From CAVTWH01 sp963794685 (lineage in GTDB: Bacteria; Actinomycetota; Actinomycetes; Mycobacteriales; Micromonosporaceae): a DNA stretch of 64,000 nucleotides. The stretch is from the NCBI GenBank assembly GCA_963794685.1, contig CAWCFK010000015.1:62001-126000 (forward strand). The letters run 5' to 3'. Positions 40,199 through 47,385 of the stretch are shown here, in pieces. The position numbers were made by a program, and so were the translations under genes. Within the stretch, counting starts at the first letter, position 1; every line of letters begins with the position of its first letter. The notes below the pieces were generated by a model. The model was given only the letters and a program-made list of their open reading frames with translations. It did no database searches and was not told where the DNA came from.

Positions 40199-40574
40199 AT
40201 GCCCCGTACGCCAGCTAATCTGGCAGCCGTCCGCGCCGTCCTGCGCGACCTCGACGAGGGCCGTAAACCCGCTCGCGAACAGGTCAAAGAGGCCGTTCGG
40301 GCGCTGCTTTCCGAGCTTGAACTGCGCGCTCCTGGCCGTTCGGTGGAGGTTCGGGTTCCTCCGTACGGCGCGATTCAGTGTGTTCCCGGTCCTCGACACA
40401 CCCGGGGTACCCCGCCGAATGTCATCGAGACCGACCCCGTCACCTGGATCACGCTGGCCACCGGCCGGCTGGACTGGGCGAGCGCGCTGGCCGACGGCCG
40501 GCTGCGCGCCAGCGGCATCCGGGCCGATCTGCGCGACTGGCTCCCACTGCCCGTGGGGGAGCACGACCAGGTAA
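40199..40574 (+). CDS. Sterol carrier family protein, stop reached only after a +1 correction
   Basis: From ATG 40199: PRTPANLAAVRAVLRDLDEGRKP, then REQVKEAVRALLSELELRAPGRSVEVRVPPYGAIQCV and DPVTWITLATGRLDWASALADGRLRASGIRADLRDWLPL. This is the SCP2-like fold of the actinobacterial sterol carrier family (about 120 residues). As given, the frame has no stop and runs straight into purF. Removing one G of GGGGG at 40555-40559 gives an end at 40574 (PVGSTTR). I take this as another homopolymer error and not a natural fusion. Confidence 0.68.
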
Positions 40575-40831
40575 CGATCGGGCCCCCACTCCGGTGCCGA
40601 CCGGGCGGCTCGGAACGTAACGACCGTCGCCGCGGGCGGTCGGGACCGGCCATGGATGGCCATAGATCGACGGCAATGGACCAGACACCCGTTCGGCTAG
40701 CCGGCACAGGGGAGCCTGGCAGCAGGCCACCGCCGCCGACTCGCGTACACTGTTGGCCGACGGTGTGGACACCGCGCAACGCGAATGCGGTCCGCGAAAA
40801 CCAGATTCCTGGTGGCGAGAAGGAGCGGCAG

Positions 40832-42394
40832 GTGCCCCGTGGCGACGGTCGGTTGACCCACGAGCTCGACCCTGCACGGCCCGGCCCGCAGGACGCCTGC
40901 GGCGTCTTCGGAGTCTGGGCGCCCGGCGAGGCGGTGGCCAAACTCACCTACTTCGGCCTGTACGCGCTGCAGCACCGCGGCCAGGAGGCGGCCGGCATCG
41001 CCACCAGCGACGGCTCCGCAATCGTGGTCTACAAGGATCTCGGCCTGGTGTCCCAGGTCTTCGACGAGCCGACGCTGGCCAGCCTGCGCGGGCACATTGC
41101 CATCGGTCACGCGCGTTACTCCACCACCGGTGGTTCCACCTGGGAGAACGCCCAGCCGACGATCAAGTCGACGACCACCGGGACGACGATCGCGCTGGCC
41201 CACAACGGCAATCTGGTCAACACCGCCGAACTCGCTGCGAAAGTACGCACGGAGGATGGCTCGACCAGCGACACGGCGCTGGTCACCGAGATGCTCGCGG
41301 CCAACCCGGACCTCTCCGTCGAGCAGGCGGCCCTGGAAGTGCTCCCCACTCTGCGCGGCGCGTTCAGCTTCGTCTTCATGGACGAGAACACCCTCTACGC
41401 CGCCCGCGACGCCCAGGGCGTACGCCCGCTGGTGCTGGGCCGGCTGGAGCGCGGCTGGGTGGTGGCGAGCGAAACGGCGGCGCTGGACATCGTCGGCGCC
41501 AGCGTGGTCCGCGAGATCGAGCCGGGCGAGCTGATCGCGATCGACGAGGACGGGCTGCGTTCCAGCCGGTTCGCCAACCCGGACCCCAAGGGCTGCCTCT
41601 TCGAGTACGTCTACCTGGCCCGCCCGGACACCTCCATCTCCGGCCGCAACGTCTACGACGCCCGGATCTCCATCGGCCGCCGGTTGGCCCAGGAGCACCC
41701 CGCGGAGGCGGACCTGGTCATCGGCGTCCCCGAGTCGGGCACCCCGGCGGCCATCGGCTACGCCCGCGAATCCGGCATCCCCTTCGGCATGGGCCTGGTC
41801 AAGAACGCCTACGTCGGGCGTACCTTCATCCAGCCCTCGCAGACCATCCGGCAACTCGGCATCCGGCTCAAGCTCAACCCGCTGCGTACCGTGCGGGGCA
41901 AGCGGCTTGTGGTGGTCGACGACACCATCGTGCGCGGCAACACCCAGCGCGCCATCGTCCGGATGCTGCGCGAAGCCGGCGCGATCGAGGTACACGTCCG
42001 GATCTCCGCGCCGCCGGTGAAGTGGCCGTGCTTCTACGGCATCGACTTCGCCACCCGCGCCGAGTTGATCGCCAACGGCCTGGATACCGAAGGTATCCGC
42101 CGGGCCATCGGGGCCGATTCGCTCGGCTACGTGTCGCTGTCCGGTCTCATCGCCGCGACCGAACAGCCCAAGACGCGGCTGTGCCGCGCCTGTTTCGACG
42201 GGGAGTACCCGATCGGGCTGCCCACCGACAACCTCATCGGCAAGCATGTGCTGGAGGGGGTAGGTCGGCGGGTGAACGCGGACTACGCCGAACACGACGC
42301 GGTGGAGTCCGGCAACGATCGCAGGACGACGGCCCACGACGGCGTCACCCTGCAGACCAGTCCCGGTGGCGAGCAATCGCTGCTGCGACCCTGA
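40832..42394 (+). CDS. purF: Amidophosphoribosyltransferase
   Basis: First committed enzyme of purine synthesis (PRPP plus glutamine to phosphoribosylamine). I place the start at GTG 40832 behind AAGGAG, giving 520 residues with a propeptide of about 22 residues before the nucleophilic cysteine in DACGVFGVW. Motifs: ALQHRGQEAAGIA, GHARYSTTGGSTWENAQP, and the PRPP-binding VVVDDTIVRGNTQRAIVRMLREAGA. Cysteines near the C-terminus (CFYGID, CRACFDGEYP) fit the Fe-S-containing class. The upstream sterol carrier gene is in the same frame only through an apparent base insertion. Confidence 0.96.
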   Translation: MPRGDGRLTHELDPARPGPQDACGVFGVWAPGEAVAKLTYFGLYALQHRGQEAAGIATSDGSAIVVYKDLGLVSQVFDEPTLASLRGHIAIGHARYSTTGGSTWENAQPTIKSTTTGTTIALAHNGNLVNTAELAAKVRTEDGSTSDTALVTEMLAANPDLSVEQAALEVLPTLRGAFSFVFMDENTLYAARDAQGVRPLVLGRLERGWVVASETAALDIVGASVVREIEPGELIAIDEDGLRSSRFANPDPKGCLFEYVYLARPDTSISGRNVYDARISIGRRLAQEHPAEADLVIGVPESGTPAAIGYARESGIPFGMGLVKNAYVGRTFIQPSQTIRQLGIRLKLNPLRTVRGKRLVVVDDTIVRGNTQRAIVRMLREAGAIEVHVRISAPPVKWPCFYGIDFATRAELIANGLDTEGIRRAIGADSLGYVSLSGLIAATEQPKTRLCRACFDGEYPIGLPTDNLIGKHVLEGVGRRVNADYAEHDAVESGNDRRTTAHDGVTLQTSPGGEQSLLRP

Positions 42395-42506
42395 CCCTGG
42401 GCCACCTGACCAGGGCCACGTCCCGTCCGGGTCAAGTCCAGTCCCATCTGCTCAACAAGGCACGCCGGTCGGCCCACCAGGCCGTGACGGCCGGCGAGGA
42501 GGAACA

Positions 42507-43610
42507 GTGACGCGCGTGACCGAGCGGCAAGAAACCGGCCAGTGGAGCACCCACAAACGCACCGCCACCTACGCCGACGCGGGAGTCTCCATCCACGCCG
42601 GCGAAGAGGCGGTGGAACTGCTCAAGAGCAAGGTGACCCGTACCTGGCGCCCCGAAGTGCTCGGTGACCTGGGCGGCTTCGCCGGGCTGTTCCGGCTCGA
42701 CACCACCAAATATCGCAACCCGATCCTGGCCTCCTCCGCTGACGGGGTCGGCACCAAGCTGACCATCGCCCAGCAGCTCGACATCCACGACACGGTCGGC
42801 ATCGACCTGGTCGCGATGGTCGTGGACGACCTGGTCGCCTGCGGCGCGGAGCCGCTGTTCCTGCTCGACTACATCGCCTGCGGCGAAGTGGTGCCGGAGA
42901 AGGTGGCCGAGATCGGCGCGGGGATCGCGGACGGTTGCCGGGCCGCCGGCTGCGCGCTGCTGGGCGGCGAGACGGCCGAGCACCCGGGCGTGATGAAGCC
43001 GCACGAGTACGACATCTCGGGGACCGGCGTCGGCGTGGTCGAGGCCGACAAGATTCTCGGTCGGGACCGGGTCGAGGCCGGCGACGTGGTGATCGCGATG
43101 GCCTCCTCGGGCCTGCACTCCAACGGGTACTCGCTGGTCCGGCACGTGCTGCTGGGGGCCGGCCGGATGCGGCTGGAGAGCGTGGTCGAGGAGCTCGGCG
43201 GCCAGCGCACCCTGGGCGAGGAGCTGCTCACGCCCACCCGGATCTACGCCAAGACCTGCCTGGACCTGGTGACGGAGACCGACATCCGGGCGTTCGCGCA
43301 CGTCACCGGCGGCGGCATTCCCGGCAACCTGGTGCGGGTACTGCCCGAGGGGCTGGACGCCATCGTCGACCGCTCCACCTGGCGGCCGCAGCCCATCTTC
43401 GACCTGGTACAGGCGAAGGGCCGGATCGACCGGCAGGAGATGGAGAGCACCTTCAACATGGGTGTCGGCATGTTCGCCATCGTCTCGCCCGACGACGCCG
43501 ATCGGGCGCTGGCCTTCCTGGCCGGCCGCAAGGTCGAAGCATGGTCGGTCGGTGAGGTGATCGAAGGCACCGGCGCGGTGCAGATGATCGGCTCGCACAC
43601 CGCCGGATAA
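42507..43610 (+). CDS. purM: Phosphoribosylformylglycinamidine cyclo-ligase (AIR synthetase)
   Basis: Closes the imidazole ring (FGAM to AIR). 367 residues from GTG 42507 behind CGAGGAGGA. Motifs: YADAGVSIHAGEEAVELLK, ASSADGVGTKLTIA, DLVACGAEPLFLLDYIACG, LLGGETAEHPG, ASSGLHSNGYSLVR, HVTGGGIPGNLVRVLP and NMGVGM. It lies 112 bases behind purF, probably the same transcript, and is followed by the hairpin at 43618. Confidence 0.97.
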   Translation: MTRVTERQETGQWSTHKRTATYADAGVSIHAGEEAVELLKSKVTRTWRPEVLGDLGGFAGLFRLDTTKYRNPILASSADGVGTKLTIAQQLDIHDTVGIDLVAMVVDDLVACGAEPLFLLDYIACGEVVPEKVAEIGAGIADGCRAAGCALLGGETAEHPGVMKPHEYDISGTGVGVVEADKILGRDRVEAGDVVIAMASSGLHSNGYSLVRHVLLGAGRMRLESVVEELGGQRTLGEELLTPTRIYAKTCLDLVTETDIRAFAHVTGGGIPGNLVRVLPEGLDAIVDRSTWRPQPIFDLVQAKGRIDRQEMESTFNMGVGMFAIVSPDDADRALAFLAGRKVEAWSVGEVIEGTGAVQMIGSHTAG

Positions 43611-43617
43611 CCAATCT

Positions 43618-43652
43618 GGATCACCCTCAGCCACTTCACGCGAGGGTGATCC
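43618..43652. terminator. purM terminator hairpin
   Basis: GGATCACCCTC pairs perfectly with GAGGGTGATCC around 13 bases. It lies directly after purM and separates the purine genes from the RiPP locus. No T-run follows. Confidence 0.6.
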
Positions 43653-43697
43653 GCGACCTACGCTGAGTCGACACTCCCCGTGGCGATGGGAGGGGCG

Positions 43698-44852
43698 GTG
43701 TCGGGATGGTCTGGATTGCAGCGTCCACAGTGGACCGGAATGCGCGGGATCGCGCCAACCCCGTCTTATGTGATCATGCAACCGACCACCCTGTGCAACC
43801 TCGACTGCCGGTACTGCTACCTGCCGCTGCGCAAGGTGGAGCGACGGATGCCGGTCGCCGTGGCCAGCGCCGTGGCCGCTCCGGTGGCCGGCTGGGCGGC
43901 TGACGCCGAGCGCTTCTCGGTGGTCTGGCACGGTGGTGAGCCGTTGGCGGCCGGGCGCGACGCGCTCGGGGAGCTGATGGATGCCGTCGCCGATTGCGCG
44001 CCCGCCGGCCGGATCGAGCACCACGTCCAGACCAACGCCACCCTGATCGACGACGACTGGTGCGAATTCCTGGCGTCTCGCCAGATCCGGGTCGGCGTCA
44101 GCATCGACGGGCCGGCGGAGGCCACCGGCGACCGGGTGAACCGGGCCGGGCGGGCCGCGTACCCGGAAATCAGCCGGGGCATCGCGGCGCTGCGCCGGCA
44201 CCGGATCGAATTCGCCGCGTTGTGTGTGGTCACCGATCCCCGACCGGAGCTGGCCGGGCCGCTCTACGCCTTCTTCGCGGCCCTGGGCGCTCACGCCCTG
44301 GGCATCAATGTGGAGGAGCGGGAAGGGGTCAACACCCGGTCGAACGCCCACGACGGCGCGGCGGTACGGGGGTTCTGGGCGGAGCTGACGGCGGCCTGGC
44401 GCGCCGATCCGTGCATCGAACTGCGGGAGGTGGAGTGGGCGCTGCGCTACGCCGGGGCGGTGCTCGACGGTGAGGCGGACACACTGCTGCCGCGCCGGGT
44501 CGACCCGATTCCGGTGATCGGCTACGACGGCTCGGTGCTGCTGCTCTCCCCGGAGTTGGCCGGCTTCTCCGACCTGCGCTACGGCGACTTCAGCTCCGGC
44601 AACGTGTTGCGGCAGCCGCTGAACGAGATCGTCGCGGACGCGGCGGGCCGGCCGGCGGGCTGGATCGCCGAGTACCTGAGCGGCGTGGAGGCGTGCCGGG
44701 ACGGCTGCCCGTACTTCGGCTTCTGCGGCGGCGGGCACGCTTCGAACCGGTACTTCGAGCAGGGAAGGTTCGACGGCACCGAGACCGAACACTGCCGCAA
44801 CAGCAAGATCAATCTTCTTGAGGGAGTCCTCGACCATGCGCGAGATCACTGA
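43698..44852 (+). CDS. Cyclophane-forming radical SAM/SPASM peptide maturase (AmcB/FxsB-like)
   Basis: 384 residues from GTG 43698 behind GGGAGGGG. The CNLDCRYCYLPL motif at about residue 33 binds the SAM cluster. HGGEPL, QTNATLIDDDWCEF, GVSIDGPAEATGDRVNRAGR and INVEEREGVNTRS follow in the order of the peptide-maturase (anSME/FxsB) group. The C-terminal SPASM region has CRDGCPYFGFCGGGHASNRYFEQG and a final Cys in TEHCRNSK for auxiliary clusters. Such enzymes join an aromatic ring carbon to the beta carbon of a residue two positions on. The precursor gene overlaps its 3' end by 17 bases. Confidence 0.85.
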   Translation: MSGWSGLQRPQWTGMRGIAPTPSYVIMQPTTLCNLDCRYCYLPLRKVERRMPVAVASAVAAPVAGWAADAERFSVVWHGGEPLAAGRDALGELMDAVADCAPAGRIEHHVQTNATLIDDDWCEFLASRQIRVGVSIDGPAEATGDRVNRAGRAAYPEISRGIAALRRHRIEFAALCVVTDPRPELAGPLYAFFAALGAHALGINVEEREGVNTRSNAHDGAAVRGFWAELTAAWRADPCIELREVEWALRYAGAVLDGEADTLLPRRVDPIPVIGYDGSVLLLSPELAGFSDLRYGDFSSGNVLRQPLNEIVADAAGRPAGWIAEYLSGVEACRDGCPYFGFCGGGHASNRYFEQGRFDGTETEHCRNSKINLLEGVLDHARDH

Positions 44853-45105
44853 CCCCGGTACCGCCGCCGACCCCTCCGGTGAGCGGACGATCCCGTCCGT
44901 CCCCGACCCGGTCGCCGCCCGGATCGCGGCGGTCGAACCGGGGCTGACCCGGCTGGTCGCGCAGGCGCGCCGGGCCTGGACGCAGCGCGCGGGTGGTACC
45001 GATGAGGACCCGCCGGTCCACCTGGGCGAGGTCACGGTGCCGCGCTGGCGGCCGTTCGAGGACGCCTTCCCGACCTTCTACCAGTTCACCAACAAGCCGC
45101 GCTGA
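44836..45105 (+). CDS. RiPP precursor with aromatic-rich core (AmcA-like)
   Basis: 89 residues from ATG 44836, overlapping the maturase end. The leader (about 1-65) is acidic and helical. The last 22 residues contain W71, F74, F78, F81, Y82 and F84 among polar residues. The triplets F74-E75-D76 and F84-T85-N86 fit the aromatic-x-(N/D/Q/K/R) pattern of three-residue cyclophanes, and W71-R72-P73 and Y82-Q83-F84 are further candidates. No exporter or protease is encoded beside it. Assignment to the multiple-cyclophane (Amc) family is inferred from the maturase, size and core composition. Terminator at 45243. Confidence 0.75.
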   Translation: MREITDPGTAADPSGERTIPSVPDPVAARIAAVEPGLTRLVAQARRAWTQRAGGTDEDPPVHLGEVTVPRWRPFEDAFPTFYQFTNKPR

Positions 45106-45242
45106 CCAGCGGGGCCGCCGGCGCGCGGCGAAGAACTGGAGCGGTGGCGCGTCGCTGCTGGCGGGCAGCACCCAGCCGGGCCGGAGCCCGGGTGGTAACG
45201 ACCGCCCGACAGGCGGCGTGAACCGGTTCGGCGGCGCAGACC

Positions 45243-45270
45243 AGAGCACGCGGGCGCAGCCGCGTGCTCT
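45243..45270. terminator. Terminator hairpin after the RiPP precursor
   Basis: AGAGCACGCGG pairs perfectly with CCGCGTGCTCT around GCGCAG, followed by CTGTG. It lies between the precursor gene and the convergent DUF3073 gene. Confidence 0.8.
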
Positions 45271-45330
45271 CTGTGCTGGTGGGATGGTTTCCTGCCCGGG
45301 GGCTCCGAGCAGACACCGATCGCCGACGCC

Positions 45331-45570
45331 TCAGCGGCGGGGGGCCGCCCAGCGTCCGTCGTCCGTCAGTTCCTCGTCGTCGGTGAGATCATCGTCGTCC
45401 TCCGACTCGTCGGCGTCATCCGCAGACAGGTCGTAGTCGTCGAAGTCGTCGTCCGGCTTCACACTTCCGCCCAGCTCACGCTGGAGTGCGGCGAGGTCGG
45501 TGTTGGGAGTGTGGTACTTCAACTCCCGAGCGACCTTCTGCTGCTTGGCCTTCGCACGGCCGCGCCCCAT
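45331..45570 (-). CDS. DUF3073 family protein
   Basis: 79 residues from ATG 45570. The first 30 residues are basic (MGRGRAKAKQQKVARELKYH) and the rest extremely acidic (DDDFDDYDLSADDADESEDDDDL), the standard DUF3073 layout. The gene is typically found near purM and bldC in actinobacteria, as here. Its function is unknown; the charge split suggests nucleic-acid or protein binding. Confidence 0.93.
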   Translation of the reverse strand: MGRGRAKAKQQKVARELKYHTPNTDLAALQRELGGSVKPDDDFDDYDLSADDADESEDDDDLTDDEELTDDGRWAAPRR

Positions 45571-45860
45571 GGCTCGACCCCCTCGCACAGAAATGACGGG
45601 GCAGCCCAAAGGCGGGCCCCGATGGTGTCAGCATCTCTCGTGGCTCATACGGTACATGGAGCGGCCCAGATTCGACACCTCGGCCCTCCGGGTTCGGTCC
45701 TTACCTGTGACGGGCCTCGCCGCGGGTGCTCGTGGCAGCTCCCGAGGTGCCCCGCGCGCCTACCGTGGGCGACCAGCGCGCCTACCGTGGGCGACCAGGC
45801 CGGGCGCGGTTCGCCGTCGGACCGGTGTCTGGTGGCCCGGACAGCCGACAGCGCGGAGCG

Positions 45861-45883
45861 GCCCGATCGTGGCACGATCGGGC
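45861..45883. promoter_or_regulatory. 23-bp perfect palindrome at the start of the DUF5926-like gene
   Basis: GCCCGATCGTG, a central G, and CACGATCGGGC. The palindrome ends one base before the GTG at 45885 and covers the place where a ribosome-binding site would be. It may be an operator or an RNA hairpin controlling translation. Confidence 0.55.
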
Positions 45884-45884
45884 G

Positions 45885-46724
45885 GTGCCGTCGAACTTCG
45901 CCGCGTACCTGCGTATCTACGAGCCGCTCAGCGCCTTTGACCGGGAACGGCAGCTGTTCTGGCGCCGGTACGTGCGCGAGGGACGGGCGGTGGGGCCGGC
46001 TGAGGGGCCGGGGCGGCAGCGTACCCAGGTGCTCACGGCGCTGGGCGCGGGCTGGAGCCGGCTGCCGGACCTGCCCGACGAGGCGTACGTCCTGGAGACC
46101 GACGACACCCTGCTGATCTGCCCCTGGAGTCTGCGGCTGCGGGTCGCCGAGGCGGCGCTCTCCGCCCGCGACGGGGTACCCGCGGTGCTCGCCGACGCGT
46201 TCGTCCCGCCGACCCTGGCCGGCCAGGCCCGGGTGATCGTGGACCGGCTCCGCAACGGGCCGGCGGTGCTGGCCAACGGCGCGCCCCGGATCCACGAGCA
46301 GGTGGCGACCTGGGGGGTGCCGCTGCGCTGGTTCATCTTCTTCGACCTGGCCGAGCGGCAGTTGACGGTGGAGCCGCAGCGTCGGATGCTGCGCTACCGC
46401 ACGGAGATCTCCAAGGCCCGGCGACGCGCGCACCGGGCGCACAGTGTGCTGCGCAAGGCGCTGGGCGATACCCCGATCACCGAGGCGGTGCAGGAGGGCG
46501 CCAAGTGGCTGGAGGAGTTCCATCCGCGCTCCGTGGTCGAGCTGGACTACGGCGGACTGGTGTCGCTGCTCACCGATGACGCGCTCGCTGAGGATGATTC
46601 GCCCGGTTTGGTGGCGGAGGGACTCGCCAGTCTGGGACGCAGTGACCCGGAAGCGGCAACTGAGGCATATGAGCAACTTGTCGACAGGTGGCGAGTGATC
46701 CAGTTGCTGGAACGGTCGAATTAG
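45885..46724 (+). CDS. DUF5926-like protein
   Basis: 279 residues from GTG 45885 (VPSNFAAYLRIYEPLSAF). A soluble protein with FDRERQLFWRRYV, WSRLPDLPDEAYVLETDDTLLICPWSLRLR and WGVPLRWFIFFDL as the best-conserved-looking segments. Its position between DUF3073 and bldC matches the DUF5926 gene of related actinobacteria. No catalytic motif recognised. No ribosome-binding site is visible because a 23-bp palindrome abuts the start. The frame is open about 50 codons further upstream, but codon use there looks non-coding. Confidence 0.7.
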   Translation: MPSNFAAYLRIYEPLSAFDRERQLFWRRYVREGRAVGPAEGPGRQRTQVLTALGAGWSRLPDLPDEAYVLETDDTLLICPWSLRLRVAEAALSARDGVPAVLADAFVPPTLAGQARVIVDRLRNGPAVLANGAPRIHEQVATWGVPLRWFIFFDLAERQLTVEPQRRMLRYRTEISKARRRAHRAHSVLRKALGDTPITEAVQEGAKWLEEFHPRSVVELDYGGLVSLLTDDALAEDDSPGLVAEGLASLGRSDPEAATEAYEQLVDRWRVIQLLERSN

Positions 46725-46949
46725 CCGAACACTGCTCGTATCTGGGCAACTACTCAAGGTGACAGAAGGTCCAAATAAGACATAATCTGGCACTGTAAAA
46801 CCCGAAAAATCGGGCATTCATCCTCCGTCCATCCAGGTAAGGTCAACCGTTCGGTCCATGTCGGACATGCGGGACTAGCCGGACCATAGACATGCGCCAG
46901 CCGGCGGGACCCCGGCGGGCGTTTGTACAACAATGTGGAGGAGTGACCG
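46725..46949 (+). promoter_or_regulatory. bldC upstream region
   Basis: A 225-base region clearly poorer in GC than its surroundings. It holds a small hairpin CCCGA-AAAA-TCGGG (46801-46814) that could end the DUF5926-like transcript, and the bldC promoter should lie after it. GGAGGAG precedes the bldC start. I cannot pick a -10 with confidence. Confidence 0.45.
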
Positions 46950-47159
46950 ATGGCGTCGCGAACGCACGAACCAGAGCCGCTGCTGACCCCGGCCGAGGTC
47001 GCGTCAATGTTTCGAGTTGACCCGAAGACCGTGACCCGGTGGGCCAAGGCAGGCAAGCTGAGCGCTATTCGCACGCTCGGTGGACACCGCCGTTACCGCG
47101 AGTCGGAGGTACGCGCCCTCCTGCAGGGCCAGATCCCGCAGCAGCGACAGGGCGACTGA
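46950..47159 (+). CDS. bldC: Developmental transcriptional regulator BldC
   Basis: 69-residue MerR-like DNA-binding protein, nearly identical in pattern to Streptomyces BldC: LLTPAEVASMFRVDPKTVTRWAKAGKL (winged helix-turn-helix) and the wing IRTLGGHRRYRESEVRALL. BldC binds direct repeats head-to-tail and delays entry into development in Streptomyces. ATG 46950 behind GGAGGAG. A strong terminator follows. Confidence 0.97.
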   Translation: MASRTHEPEPLLTPAEVASMFRVDPKTVTRWAKAGKLSAIRTLGGHRRYRESEVRALLQGQIPQQRQGD

Positions 47160-47166
47160 GTCGTAG

Positions 47167-47214
47167 CTCAGGGGCTCACCGGCACGCACCGTTCCGTGCC
47201 GGCGGGCCCCTGAG
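47167..47214 (+). terminator. bldC terminator
   Basis: CTCAGGGGC pairs with GCCCCTGAG, enclosing CCGGCACG/CGTGCCGG: a two-part stem of 17 bp just after the bldC stop, followed by TCGTCTCT. Confidence 0.85.
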
Positions 47215-47385
47215 TCGTCTCTACCGACGGCAACCCCGCTACCGACGGCAACCCCCGTTGTCCGGGGGGTCCGACCGGAGCTGGTCAAAGTCCGGTAACG
47301 TTCATCGGCCCGCTGGCTTATCGGCAGCGCGGACGCTGGCGCGTTCGGATTATGCTGAGCTCCCCTCAGGCCGATAGGTAGCCGC

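Noticed and set aside
42432..45035. 867-codon minus-strand open frame over purM and the RiPP locus
   Set aside because: Antisense to purM and the radical SAM gene; low-information composition.
47220..47257. Direct repeat of CTACCGACGGCAACCCC after bldC as an iteron
   Set aside because: Only two copies, downstream of the terminator, with no associated gene; probably a local duplication.
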